Shown: positions 1 through 8,694 of the stretch, piece by piece
Numbering within the stretch: the stretch's first letter is position 1
Layout of the letters: each line of letters begins with the position of its first letter
Translations under genes and position numbers: made by a program
The notes under the pieces: generated by a model
Told to the model about the DNA's origin: nothing
Databases searched by the model: none
What the model saw: the letters and a program-made list of their open reading frames with translations, nothing else
Assembly: GCF_000379605.1 (NCBI RefSeq)
Contig: NZ_KB902685.1
Span: forward strand, 1 to 64,000
DNA: 64,000 nucleotides
DNA from: Rhizobium giardinii bv. giardinii H152
GTDB taxonomy: Bacteria > Pseudomonadota > Alphaproteobacteria > Rhizobiales > Rhizobiaceae
Direction of reading: 5' to 3'

Positions 1-285
1 AGCCGAGCCGGCGAAAAACACTTCGTCACTCTTAAACCCGTCGCGGCCGATCTGTTGGGGAATCTTGTAGATCGCGGCACCCAGCGACGACGTGTCGGGC
101 TTTGCGAGCTTTTCAGCAGCGTCGTAGATCTCGGTCGCCGATGTTATGGAGTATGGTGGATTGCAGAGGGCGGCATCAAAAAACCTCGGGTCGGATGTTG
201 CTGCCATGGCGGAAGTGGCCTGCAGGAAAGCGACAATGGCGCCCGCGGCGAAAGCGCTACGGTGGCGGGACTTCGGTTTCAGCAT
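1..285 (-). CDS. Secreted protein of unknown function, C-terminus outside window
   Basis: The minus strand is open from an ATG at 285 to the window edge. An AAAGGA ribosome site lies about 7 bases before the start. The first 30 or so residues look like a signal peptide: a basic start (MLKPKSRHR), then an alanine-rich hydrophobic stretch ending near SAMAA. The mature part begins TSDPRFFDAALCNPPYS and has no motif I recognise. At least 95 residues are present and the rest lies before base 1. The signal peptide implies export to the periplasm or beyond. The function is not known to me. Confidence 0.6.
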   Translation of the reverse strand, partial: MLKPKSRHRSAFAAGAIVAFLQATSAMAATSDPRFFDAALCNPPYSITSATEIYDAAEKLAKPDTSSLGAAIYKIPQQIGRDGFKSDEVFFAGSA

Positions 286-860
286 GAGCAATCCTTTTGG
301 GGTGGAGGTTGTCGAGATGGAACGTACACGCACAGGCTGTTAAATGCCCATCCTCTTTTCCGCCGTTCACAAGAAAATGTCGCTCGGTTGCCATCGATGT
401 CGCTAATTGAATGAAAACTTAAACGAAAAGAAAGATTTTCACTTAATATTAGAAATGGCTTTTGGAATCTTAAAAAGTCAGATGGATCATGTGACACAGC
501 AGAACGCGGCGAGGGTGAAGAAGCCAATGCGCAACACTCGCCAATGATGCTGGGCGGCTGCGAACCACGATAGCCGAACTATCATCCGCTAGTCCGACCT
601 CGACGGGATGGCGGAGGGTCGCGTTGAAGATGTCTATGGAATTTCGGCGTGTGGTCGGAGACTTGTTGTCAAGCTTCTCAACCTCGGTCTGGACAGCGTC
701 CTTGAGCTTGTGCGGCCTTCGCGGTCAGGCCTCCTCAAAGGCTTTTATCCGGACTTCCACGGCATCGAGGCTTGAATGTTTTCAGCAAGTCTTTCCCGTG
801 CATGCCTTGGGCTTAGGGCTCAGTGCCTTTTGTTGACGGTGAGCTGGCCGGAACATTTCC
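286..860. other. Intergenic stretch without a supportable gene
   Basis: This holds the promoter side of the preceding secreted-protein gene. Bases 405-470 are AT-rich. Short open frames exist on both strands but none combines a ribosome site with recognisable protein sequence. I see nothing further. Confidence 0.4.
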
Positions 861-1151
861 TCAAGCAATGCCTTCAAGCGCGATAATCCTCGTCCTGGCG
901 CATCGCTCGCGAATTGCTTTAAGCCGACTGTACTCTGGCGAATTGTACCAAGCCATCAGCTCTGCCATGTCTGGAAACTCGACGACGACCAGGCGGTGCG
1001 GCTCCCAATCACCTTCGAGTACCTTGGCCGCGCCGCCACGCCCGAGGTAGCGACCACCATAGCGTTGCTCGGTTGCTGGCACGTCCCGTTTGTACTCTTC
1101 GAAGGCATTGGCATCAAACACGTCGACGTCGGCGATGAGGTAAGCGGCCAT
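861..1151 (-). CDS. DUF1330 family protein
   Basis: A 96-residue protein with the small alpha/beta ferredoxin-like fold of the DUF1330 family. It starts MAAYLIADVDVFD, has a central YGGRYLGRGG, then LEGDWEPHRLVVVEFP, and a typical helix around AWYNSPEYSRLKAIRERCA. The length is normal for the family. DUF1330 proteins are small cytoplasmic dimers of unproven function, related in fold to monooxygenases of the dimeric alpha-beta barrel type. It seems to stand alone. A second, broken DUF1330 gene lies at 9975-10264. The family call is good; no reaction can be assigned. Confidence 0.85.
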   Translation of the reverse strand: MAAYLIADVDVFDANAFEEYKRDVPATEQRYGGRYLGRGGAAKVLEGDWEPHRLVVVEFPDMAELMAWYNSPEYSRLKAIRERCARTRIIALEGIA

Positions 1152-2075
1152 TGTTGCGCTCCTTGGCCAACACGCTGCGCATGAGGCCCGAATTATTTGC
1201 GAGGATAACCCGGGCCTCTAGTCGTCTTTTTTCCACTTGGTGGCAGCGACCTTAGAGGCTTGGCCTCGGGGAAAAGGTGAAACCTCCTGCAAATTCAAGT
1301 GGCGGTACTTGGATATAGCGATAATTTTAGCTCTTTCTAAAATATTGGCAATATGGAAAGAAATCCTTATCCTGGATAGGGCGATGGTGCTCATTCCATC
1401 CATCAGTGGAGGTGGGTCATCCATGGGACGGGCGCTCAAGTCTAACCATTTCCTTCAATGAGCCTCACGACCAAGGGTCGGTGAAACGTACACCGCTCGG
1501 CCTCGGGCCTCTCACGATCATACTTCTTGCTGCACGCTTGAGAGTCCCTGACGCCTCACGTCCACTCCGCGCTGCTCGGACGCAGCCATTTCCCGTTGGG
1601 CCACCCAGTCCGTCGCACACCGCTGCCTGCTGGCCGTCAACTCCGGCTAGAGGATGTGGAACTTACGATTTCGACAGAGAGTGCCGCAGGTCGTGCCGAT
1701 ATCGCGGAGCAATTGTGCTCGTCTAAAAGTCTGTGGCCCAGCACTCGCAGTTTTTATGGCTTTTGCGCGAACGCCGCTGCCCGGGCGCGACCGGCCGAGA
1801 AGGAAAGCGCAGATCGAGCACGATTTCGTTCTGGCTCGGCCCGAGGGGTAGCACGCTATTCAGCCGGCGGGTACTCGTCGTCGACCTTATGAATGCGTAA
1901 GGATCTGCGAATGGATATGCGCGGGTCAAAGCATCAGGCCAGTAGGGTTGGGGCTGCGCGCGGCAGTTCATCATAAGGGCGAAAAGGCGCAGCTTGCTCC
2001 CGAGAAAAGCGGCTCAAAGGCGCTGGCATTTGTCATTCATTTGCATTACCATCGCATCGAAAAGTGGAGATAGCT
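1152..2075. other. Gene-poor stretch ahead of the toxin-antitoxin locus
   Basis: About 0.9 kb in which I find no gene I can support. The AT-rich part near 1310-1400 could hold a promoter. A minus-strand open frame at 1723-1974 has no recognisable motif and may be a gene fragment. The last 40 bases (2035-2075) carry the promoter and GGAG ribosome site of the antitoxin gene. Confidence 0.35.
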
Positions 2076-2384
2076 ATGGCTGCAAATGCACTCGTGCAAA
2101 CTCGTATTGATGCCGAAGTTCGGGATAGAGCCTCCGCAGTGCTTGAAAAAATGGGGCTTACAGTATCGGACGCGGTTCGTATCTTGCTCACCCGGACGGC
2201 CAACGAGGGTGCGCTGCCACTCGAGCTTCTTTCAGGCAGCGAGGCCCATGACGCTTGGTTTCGCACCAAGGTGCTTGAAGCGCTGAACGATACTCGACCG
2301 GACGTTTCGGATGATGAAGTCGAGGCACAATTTGCTGAACGTCGAGCGGCAGCCCGGCTTAACGCGGGTTCTCGAAAATCGTGA
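2076..2384 (+). CDS. RelB/DinJ-family antitoxin
   Basis: A protein of about 102 residues with the N-terminal ribbon-helix-helix of RelB/DinJ antitoxins: VQTRIDAEVRDRASAVLEKM, then GLTVSDAVRILLTR. The C-terminal half (EVEAQFAERRAAARLN) is the toxin-wrapping part. In this family the antitoxin binds its own promoter and neutralises the toxin. I chose ATG 2076 because GGAG sits six bases upstream; GTG 2064 is possible. The stop overlaps the GTG start of the toxin gene in the sequence GTGA, the usual coupled arrangement. The antitoxin is intact but its partner is frameshifted. Confidence 0.85.
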   Translation: MAANALVQTRIDAEVRDRASAVLEKMGLTVSDAVRILLTRTANEGALPLELLSGSEAHDAWFRTKVLEALNDTRPDVSDDEVEAQFAERRAAARLNAGSRKS

Positions 2385-2675
2385 AGCTTACTTGGTCTGC
2401 GTTCGCATTATCGGATCGCGACGCCATATTCACATACATGGAAGCGGAGAATCCGTCAGCCGCTATTCTGGTCGACGAACGGATCGTTGCTGCCGTTCGT
2501 CGGTTGATAGATTTTCCCGCGAGCGGTCGTGTTGGCAGAATTGCTGGCACCCGCGAACTGGTAATTAAACGGCACGCCGTACGTCGCGGCGTATGCAATT
2601 ACCGAAACAGCGGTCCGTATTCTTCGCGTCCTCCATGGCGCGCAGGAATGGCCAGACACTTTGCCAACGAGATAG
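2381..2675 (+). pseudogene. RelE/ParE-type toxin, frameshifted
   Basis: The first 55 or so codons read as a RelE/ParE toxin (MKLTWSAFALSDRDAIFTYM, then SGRVGRIAGTRELVI). After GAACTGGTAATT near 2572 the family-like sequence continues in another frame: NGTPYVAAYAITETAVRILR, then VLHGAQEWPDTLP and a TAG at 2673-2675. Removing one A from ATTAAACGG restores the frame. The frame as it stands runs on to 2884 with unrelated sequence. The lost C-terminal strands normally hold catalytic or core residues of the fold, so the toxin is probably inactive, unless this is a sequencing error. Confidence 0.8.
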
Positions 2676-2718
2676 GCTTTGTTCTCGATGCCGAGAATCA
2701 ACGGGTCGGTGGTTCGAA

Positions 2719-3402
2719 CTACGCACTGCTTTTCAAGTATGTCAGGACTATCACAAGCGTTGTGGTCACAAGAACGAGCAGCAAGCGGGCCCGCCGGCTC
2801 CTCTTCTTGATTTTTGCTTTGGTGTCGGGCGCAACGTGCATCGCCCCTTCATTCAAGGGCGTAGCTCGGCAAGCATTGATCTGATCGGCGATCTTCTGTG
2901 CACGTTGAGGGTTATTTCCGGTATAGGGCGAAACAAAGAAGGTCTTGGCGGCACTAAAAGCACTGGGCTGTGAGAAATCATTCCTTAAGGCCAGTGCGCG
3001 CTCCTCGTCCAATGTAAAAAACGCGAGAAATGTCGCGCTTCCACTGCTGGTGACCGCAGCTTTGCCGAGATTGTCGAGGTCCAGTATCGAGCTGCGGAAC
3101 ATTCCCTCGCTAATTAGCTTGTTGTTGTCGAGCACGAGCCGCGGATATCCCCACCGCGGTCCGAAGAATACGAGCACACCTGCAGCGATAAATAGGCTTC
3201 CCAACACCGGTCCGATGAAATCGAATATGCGCCCCGCCAAAGTCGCAGACGCCGGCATGTCAAAAAATATCCCAATTAATAAACCGCCTAAGCCGACTCC
3301 AGCGATGCAAACGAAGATGTCTCGTCTGGATCCCTTCGGATGGAAAACCAGGCGCGCTTCTTCATGACCAGGCGTTTCGAACAAAATTTCGCTCGTCCTC
3401 AT
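2719..3402 (-). CDS. Membrane protein of unknown function
   Basis: A protein of 227 residues if started at ATG 3402 (MRTSEILFETPGHEEARL); an upstream start at 3462 is less likely. Two hydrophobic helices follow residue 30 (FVCIAGVGLGGLLIGIFF, then FIGPVLGSLFIAAGVLVFF). A soluble middle part contains GYPRLVLDNNKLISEGMF, and a last helix sits near the C-terminus after a basic run KIKKRSRRAR. This topology, with a cytoplasmic sheet-rich middle, resembles PH-like membrane proteins, but I do not recognise the family. It is next to the broken toxin gene and transcribed towards it. Confidence 0.6.
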   Translation of the reverse strand: MRTSEILFETPGHEEARLVFHPKGSRRDIFVCIAGVGLGGLLIGIFFDMPASATLAGRIFDFIGPVLGSLFIAAGVLVFFGPRWGYPRLVLDNNKLISEGMFRSSILDLDNLGKAAVTSSGSATFLAFFTLDEERALALRNDFSQPSAFSAAKTFFVSPYTGNNPQRAQKIADQINACRATPLNEGAMHVAPDTKAKIKKRSRRARLLLVLVTTTLVIVLTYLKSSA

Positions 3403-3474
3403 TGAGTGCCTTAGAAGCCAGAACCGCTGACCATTATAGATCGCCCGAAAGAACCAGACCATACCCTGCTTCTG

Positions 3475-3684
3475 GTCCGGCAGGAGACACCCGCGGCGAC
3501 GGCCACGACACGATCATCGAGGCGGCCAACGCCGGTTCCGGCGACCAGCTGCTGCTGACCGACATCAATCCGACTGATGTGACGTGATACGCGACGCCAT
3601 CGACCTGACGATCGTTGTCGCCCAAAGCGCGCCGGGCGCCGGTGGCACCACGCGGTTGCTGACCTGGCTCCGACAGTTGCGTTA
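3475..3684 (+). pseudogene. Remnant of RTX (haemolysin-type calcium-binding) protein
   Basis: Two frames together read like the spacer segment of rhizobial RTX proteins: DGHDTIIEAANAGSGDQLLL with TDINPTDVT, then after a frame change near 3585 DAIDLTIVVAQSAPGAGG. Only about 70 codons remain, with no start and no glycine-rich nonapeptide array. This is a dead fragment of a secreted calcium-binding protein. Confidence 0.5.
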
Positions 3685-3826
3685 ATGGCAAACTTGCGAG
3701 AAGAGCCGCAGAGGTCGGCTCCTGATTGCAGTGCGGACCAAGAGGGCACAACTGCTACCGGAGATATTCTCGTTTTGTGCTCGCAGGATCAGATAACATC
3801 TCCTCGGGAACCGAGGCTCCGCCAAC

Positions 3827-4159
3827 TTAGCGGTTTTTCGCAGCGACTACTGCTTCCGCCTGAATGATGCACATCTCAATTTCCTGTTTTGACATGCCGG
3901 TCGCTGCATTGGAAAAACGGTCCATGAGCGCCGCAAACTGAGGGTCCGTCGCGCTAGCAAGAGACACGCCCAGAAGCCAATTCGGCGAAGTCCCCAGCGC
4001 AACTGCAATCTTTACCAGCGTCGCCAGGTCCGGCTCTCTGCGACCGGAGGCATAGTGTGCATACCGGCGCTCATCTAACCCTATGCGGCGAGCAGCTTCC
4101 GCGTTGGAGATGCCGAGTTGTTTGGCGCGCTCCTGCAGCCGTTCAGCGAATATATCCAT
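3827..4159 (-). CDS. XRE-family transcriptional regulator
   Basis: A 110-residue protein when started at ATG 4159 (MDIFAERLQERAKQLGISN). The helix-turn-helix covers about residues 8-60, with recognition region NAEAARRIGLDERRYAHYAS and the closing LGTSPNWLLG typical of Cro/C1-type domains. The C-terminal part (MSKQEIEMCIIQAEAVV) is helical and may dimerise. A longer frame to 4339 exists, but its extra residues look unnatural. The perfect palindrome that ends one base before the start codon is the obvious autoregulatory operator. The controlled genes are not evident; the small gene at 4381 is divergent. Confidence 0.8.
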   Translation of the reverse strand: MDIFAERLQERAKQLGISNAEAARRIGLDERRYAHYASGRREPDLATLVKIAVALGTSPNWLLGVSLASATDPQFAALMDRFSNAATGMSKQEIEMCIIQAEAVVAAKNR

Positions 4160-4176
4160 GGGAACAATTTGTTCCC
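4160..4176. promoter_or_regulatory. Palindromic operator abutting the XRE gene start
   Basis: GGGAACAATTTGTTCCC is a perfect inverted repeat with 8-base arms around one central base. It lies directly against the start codon of the minus-strand XRE gene. It replaces the normal ribosome-site position, so the message may be leaderless or its translation start may be blocked by the bound repressor. A related half site, GAACAA, is found near 4218. Confidence 0.65.
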
Positions 4177-4380
4177 GAATGACACAGCTATGGCCACGAA
4201 CGATATGGAGTGTTATAAGAACAATATGTAGTAGGGATTGCACGATTTTCCAGACAGACCCGAGAAGAATTGGGGTGTGGAACCGATGGAACTGCGGCCG
4301 GGCGGCCGCACGGGTGCATATTGCCCAGCCGGTTGGCAAAGTCCTGCGCTCATTTCAAAATCACTTGAGAGAGGGAGACG

Positions 4381-4605
4381 ATGGTGTCGCGTAATCCATT
4401 CCGGTCCAGAAAAAAGCAGCAAACAAGCCCTCAACCCGCGGACCACGACAGCCCTGCTGATGACGCCATCATCGATCAGGCACACGCGCTTTATGGCAGC
4501 GATGCAGCGACCGCAGTGGCCTACTGTGGGCTGGACGCCTGGTTCGAGGGAGAGGAGGTCGAGTTTCGCCGCTTCGCTCGACTGTTTCGTAGGCTCAGGA
4601 ACTAA
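4381..4605 (+). CDS. Small protein of unknown function
   Basis: A 74-residue protein with a good ribosome site (GAGAGAGGGAGACG before ATG 4381). The N-terminal 30 residues are polar and basic (NPFRSRKKQQTS), followed by a helix-prone part DDAIIDQAHALYGSDAATAV and an arginine-rich end FRRFARLFRRL. There are no membrane segments. I do not recognise a family. The last 45 bases recur with four mismatches at 42294-42338, so a second, now lost copy existed in this replicon. Confidence 0.6.
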   Translation: MVSRNPFRSRKKQQTSPQPADHDSPADDAIIDQAHALYGSDAATAVAYCGLDAWFEGEEVEFRRFARLFRRLRN

Positions 4606-4816
4606 TGAGCCAGCCGGTCTGGTCAGGCGACACCAACGGCGGGGGCGTAGTTGCAAGTGCCTCCTGTCTAGGGCATTTTCGCCTGAAAGGGGAACTGAAT
4701 GCCGAGAGTAAAATCCGCAGAGTTATCTGAAGGTGCCGCTGACCTTGATCGCCTCATTGCCGACACATAAGGACCCAGTGGGTGGTATACGGGCGAGCAT
4801 CGCCAAAGGTGAACCG

Positions 4817-5110
4817 GTGAAGATACTCGCAATTTCCGGCAGTGCACGCCAACTCTCCACCAACACTGCATTGTTGAGGGCGATGCAAGTCATAGCTCCG
4901 ACGGGGATCATCGTTGAAGTGTTTGATGGCACAGGGGATTTGCCTGTCTTTTCGCCAGACCTCGAAGGTTCTGAGGAGCCCGATAATGTACGGCTTTTCA
5001 AACAGGCAATTTCAGAAAGTGACGGGATAGCCATCGCACGTGGACTTCGCTTCCTTCTGTCAAAATCGAATTGTCGATGGCCCGGCGTACCAACGGTGAT
5101 TGTTGTGTGA
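4817..5110 (+). pseudogene. NADPH-dependent FMN reductase, 3' truncated
   Basis: From GTG 4817 the product starts KILAISGSARQLSTNTALLR, the flavodoxin-like phosphate-binding start of the NADPH-dependent FMN reductase (azoreductase-like) family. It continues to FKQAISESDGIAIA near 5035. There the expected SPEY motif and the rest of the roughly 190-residue domain are missing, and unrelated residues lead to a stop at 5110. The flavin site cannot be complete, so I treat it as a remnant. Confidence 0.7.
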
Positions 5111-5645
5111 TCCGGTGAAAATCACATCGCAAAACAGATACTAAAAGCGCTAAGATCAGCGGTTAGAGTGTCATTTCGCCGATGCCAGTCCGGAAAGAGT
5201 TGAACGAGCAGGCCTACCTGAACATCCGAACTAGCGGAATGGACGGTTGCATGATCACACCCAGGGCACGCGCGCTGTGTCGGCCGGCCTGCATTGGCTT
5301 TGTGCCGGCCTGCATTGAGCTTGAAGCTGCCGCTGAGGCGGCCCGGCACCATGCTGTGACGTCCGGGCGCTGATAGGGTTCAACTGTCACGCGGTGCCGA
5401 ATGATAGCCGCGGGCGTCATGCTGGCGAGCCGGCCGGAACCGCCGAGAAAGGCCGAACGCGCTCGCTCGACGGTAAGACACCGGCACCAAGCCATGCCCC
5501 TGCCGACATTGGCGCCAGTTTCGTTTGTGCCGACCTCGACGGAGCCCGCCGGGTGATCTTCCGGGCGCCCGCGCTCGCTTAGCGCACCGTCGCCTATCTC
5601 CCCGATCTCCAGCCGCAGGCGCAAACCGGGCTGGGGCCGCCTGAT
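5111..5645. other. Unassigned stretch left of the IS256-family element
   Basis: Open frames exist on both strands but none has a recognisable protein or a convincing start. The segment continues on the far side of the IS insertion (from 8607), because the 8-bp target duplication CGCCTGAT ends it at 5638-5645. The element therefore landed in sequence that may once have been a gene, which I cannot name. Confidence 0.4.
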
Positions 5646-5673
5646 GATCATGCCCCGGGAGGTGGTGTAGGTC
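5646..5673 (+). repeat. Left terminal inverted repeat of the IS256-family element
   Basis: The repeat begins GATCATGCCCCGGGAGGTGG and ends TGTAGGTC. It matches the complement of 8579-8606 at 25 of 28 positions. The target duplication CGCCTGAT lies just outside at 5638-5645. Confidence 0.9.
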
Positions 5674-5749
5674 CTGAGGTTTAGGCGGCCATCAGTGTTT
5701 TCCATTTAGGGTCGGGTTGTTCAAGACCAACCTGATGGAAAGATCACCG

Positions 5750-6730
5750 ATGACCAATGACATGATGAACGTGCGCTCGCTTGTTGAGAAGAGCGCGGAC
5801 GCCGATTTATTGCGCGAGATGATTGGCTTTGCGGCCGAGCGGTTGATGGAGCTGGAGGTTGGCGGCGCGACCGGTGCTGGTTTCGGTGAGAAGAGCCCGA
5901 TGCGTCTCGCTCAGCGCAATGGCTACCGTGATCGGGACTGGGAGACGCGGGCCGGAACCGTCGAACTGCGCATTCCTAAGTTGCGCAAGGGCAGCTACTT
6001 CCCAAGCTTTCTAGAGCCGCGTCGAATGGCAGAGAAGGCTCTGACGGCCGTCATTCAGGAAGCCTATATTCAAGGCATCTCGACGCGCTCGGTTGATGAT
6101 CTGGTCAAGGCCATGGGCATGAGCGGCATCTCCAAGAGCCAGGTATCGCGGCTATGCGAGGAGATCGACGTCAAGGTGAAGGCGTTCCTCGACAGGCCGA
6201 TTGAAGGTGACTGGCCACACATCTGGATCGATGCCACCTATCTGAAGGTCCGCCGCGGCGGGCGCATCGTTTCGGTTGCCGTCATCATCGCCGTCGGCGT
6301 CAACAGCGACGGCCGGCGTGAGGTACTTGGTATGGAAGTCGGCACGTCCGAAGCCGAGCCGATCTGGACGGAGTTCCTGCGCAGGCTGACCCGCCGAGGA
6401 TTGCGCGGCGTGAAGCTTGTCGTCTCCGATGCGCATGAAGGCCTCAAGGCGGCTGTCACCAAGGTTCTCAGCGCCACCTGGCAAAGATGCCGGGTCCACT
6501 TCATGAGGAACGTTCTGGCGCATGCTGGCAAGAGCGGCCGGCGGGTCGTCTCGGCCTTCATCGCAACGGCCTTTGCCCAGGAGACCTCGGAGGCAGCCAG
6601 CGCGCAATGGCGCAACGTCGCCGATCAAATCAGACCGAAAGTTCCAAAGCTCGCCACCATCATGGACAACGCTGAAGAGGATGTGCTCGCATACATGACT
6701 TTCCCGAAAGAACACCGGGCAAAGCTGCAT
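5750..6730 (+). pseudogene. IS256-family transposase, 5' part
   Basis: The product reads as a mutator-type (IS256) transposase: residues [20 protein letters not shown] and [15 protein letters not shown] near the N-terminus, and the catalytic-core [20 protein letters not shown] with its first acidic residue. [12 protein letters not shown] carries the second, and the W[10 protein letters not shown] block follows. It stops being family-like after EHRAKLH near 6730, where the IS110-family element is inserted. The remaining 72 codons are at 8321-8536. I prefer ATG 5750; ATG 5735 is possible. Confidence 0.92.
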
Positions 6731-6837
6731 CGGATAAGATCGACAAGTCCTTTCCTTCCGAACGTGGTAAACTACTAACGCGCGGACGACCTCGAGGTGA
6801 AGCGTGGTGCATCGGCTGAAAGCGCCGCCGGGCCACC

Positions 6838-8075
6838 TCATTCGAGCCTTGCCGGATTGAGGCGTCCGCGCGCCTTTTGATTTGGCGGGCGCGGACGCCA
6901 AGTCTCGACGAAGCGTTCGTAGCTCTTCTGTGCTTGCTCGGCGAGACGCATCTCCTGGTCACGCAGTTTCTTGATGTTGTAGGCATAGGCGGGACCAGGC
7001 GTATTGCCTTTCTTCTGCGGTTTTCCCGCCTGCATTCCATCGCTCGCGTTTTGTGGGCGACGAGACTGGGGCGGACCCAGAGATAATCGGTCTCCTTGGT
7101 CAACATGTGCCAGACCAGAACTGTTAGTTTGCGAGCTACGGCGACGGCTGCGACCTGATGGCCGCGTCTGGCCCTGATCCGGACGAAGAAGGCGTGTAGC
7201 GGCCCAGGCGCTTTCGCCGCCGCCCATGCCGCCTCCACCAGCATGGCGCGGGCATGGCTACGGCCAATCTTGCTGATACGTCCGTGATGAGCAGCGCCGA
7301 GTCCGGACTGGCGAACTCGCGGATTGAGGCCGAAGTAGCTGACCAGCTTCTGCGGGCTCTTGAAGCGACGGATATCGCCGATGGCTGCCATCAAGCCGGT
7401 CGCCACGGTGAGGTTGACGCCGGTGATCGTGAGCAGCCGCCTGACCACGGGATCATCCATCGTGCTTTCGGCGATTTGCCGATCGAGAACCGCAAGATCT
7501 TCACCGAGCCGGTCGAGTTCGCGTACATGCCGCTCGATGGCAATCTGCTCATCCTCAGGCACAGGCTGGCGTTTAAGCCAGTCTCGCCCTCGACCGTTGA
7601 ACAGATCGGCATGCGGGCACTTCGGAATCAGGTGGGCGTGCAGGATGGAATGGACCTCGTTCTTGATCCGCGTCCGATGCCGCACAACCTGGTAGCGGCG
7701 CGCCGCCAACCGCCGCATGCGCTCCGTGGCGGCGTCCGGCGTCCAGATCTCCGGCAGATAGCCCGCGGCATATAAGTTGGTCAAGGTGCCTGCATCGATC
7801 TTATCGGTCTTCACATGCGCCTGTGCGATCGCCTTGACCTGCAGCGGATTGGCAATCACTACTCTGCGCACGAACGGCGAGAGCACGCGAGACACCGCCA
7901 TGCAGTTACCCGTCGCCTCTATCACCACTTCGTCTGTTGCCGAGAGGGTCTTGCCGAGACCCTCCAAGGCCGTTCGCGTCATATCAACACGACCACCATG
8001 GCGGAGCCGACCGTCTTCCCAGAAAACCAACTCGCCGAATGTTCGGTGGATATCAATCCCAATCACGCGTCGCAT
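6838..8075 (-). pseudogene. IS110-family transposase, frameshifted near its C-terminus
   Basis: From ATG 8075 the protein starts MRRVIGIDIHRTFGELVF, with the RuvC-like DEDD residues in GIDIHR, VIEATGN and KTDKIDA. The C-terminal transposase_20 domain is present (LLTITGVNLTVATGLMAAIG, then SPQKLVSYFGLNPRVRQSG). Near 7040 the family sequence moves to another frame (QAGKPQKKGNTPGPAYAYN onward) and ends at 6838. One missing base after ATGGAA explains this. The uncorrected frame runs on to 6660 with unrelated residues. The main catalytic parts lie before the shift, so residual activity cannot be excluded. Confidence 0.88.
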
Positions 8076-8316
8076 CAGCGCCTCCTGTCGATTGAACAAC
8101 GGGAGCGGCGGGCGACACGACAACTACGGATTCGCGCTCTCGGCGCAACCGGGCGAGTCGCAGAGGCGGCCAGCTACTAACACGAGCTCGCAGCTCATCG
8201 GATGCATCGGCCTGCCCGCACCTTCGTGCTCCCGGTGCCTCTGTCCCGGATGGTCACACCATACGCCACGATCCACAAAAATCGCAGCCGAACGTCGGCA
8301 CCGCAGATCTTATACC
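8076..8316 (-). ncRNA. Candidate bridge-RNA region of the IS110-family element
   Basis: This 241-bp non-coding end lies between the transposase start and the element end. In IS110-group elements the equivalent region is transcribed into a structured bridge RNA whose loops pair with target and donor DNA. The call rests on position only; I have not folded the sequence or matched its loops. Confidence 0.35.
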
Positions 8317-8320
8317 GGTT

Positions 8321-8536
8321 ACGAATCCAATCGAGCGTCTCAACGGCGAAATCAAGCGACGCACCGAGGTCGTCGGCATCTTTCCGAACGACGAAGCCAT
8401 CGTCCGTCTCGTCGGCGCACTGCTGCTCGAACAGAATGACGAATGGGCCGTCCAACGCGCCCGGTACCTGACACTTGAGACCATGGCGCAAATGAGCGAT
8501 GATCCGCAAATCAATCTGCCCGCTGTGGCCCGCTGA
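8321..8536 (+). pseudogene. IS256-family transposase, 3' part
   Basis: The frame reads [20 protein letters not shown], then [20 protein letters not shown] and [20 protein letters not shown], ending at TGA 8534-8536. This is the usual C-terminus of IS256-family transposases, with the E of the catalytic triad in the NGEIKRR block. It continues the 5' part at 5750-6730 across the inserted IS110-family element. Confidence 0.92.
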
Positions 8537-8578
8537 TATCCCTCCGGCTCTATGTCGGAAAGCACGGCCTTCAGCCGC

Positions 8579-8606
8579 GACCTACACTACCTCCCGGGGC
8601 ACGGTC
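8579..8606 (-). repeat. Right terminal inverted repeat of the IS256-family element
   Basis: It reads GACCTACACTACCTCCCGGG and on to GGTC on the plus strand, the complement of the left repeat with three mismatches. The second copy of the 8-bp target duplication, CGCCTGAT, follows at 8607-8614. Confidence 0.9.
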
Positions 8607-8694
8607 CGCCTGATGGTCCAAGCTCCAGTCAACAAGGGGAGGGCGGTGCGCCTTCCCCGGTCCGGTTGCGAGCAATGGCAAGCGTTCGCCTTGA

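Larger units (their letters stand above)
6731..8316 (-). mobile_element. IS110-family insertion sequence inside the IS256-family element
   Basis: About 1.59 kb separates the two halves of the IS256 transposase. Close to its ends are ATAAGATC (6734-6741) and the complementary GATCTTAT (8306-8313), a short inverted pair. The exact junctions are uncertain by a few bases, because CGG occurs at both. A transposase gene on the minus strand fills 6838-8075. The longer non-coding end (8076-8316) lies upstream of it, the layout of the IS110 group, in which that end encodes the bridge RNA. Confidence 0.8.
5646..8606. mobile_element. IS256-family insertion sequence, interrupted by an IS110-family element
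   Basis: 28-bp terminal inverted repeats (5646-5673 and 8579-8606; three mismatches) are flanked by the direct 8-bp duplication CGCCTGAT (5638-5645 and 8607-8614). This fits the 8-9 bp duplications of the IS256 family. Its transposase is split: the 5' part ends near 6730 and the 3' part resumes at 8321. The roughly 1.59-kb insert is an IS110-family element in the opposite orientation. Without the insert the element would be about 1.37 kb, normal for IS256 relatives. Neither element should now move on its own. Confidence 0.9.

Noticed and set aside
1723-1974. An 83-codon minus-strand frame as a gene
   Set aside because: No motif or convincing ribosome site; a degraded fragment is possible but cannot be named.
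4733-5110. An upstream ATG start for the FMN-reductase frame
   Set aside because: Residues before GTG 4817 are not family-like; the domain starts at KILAISGS.
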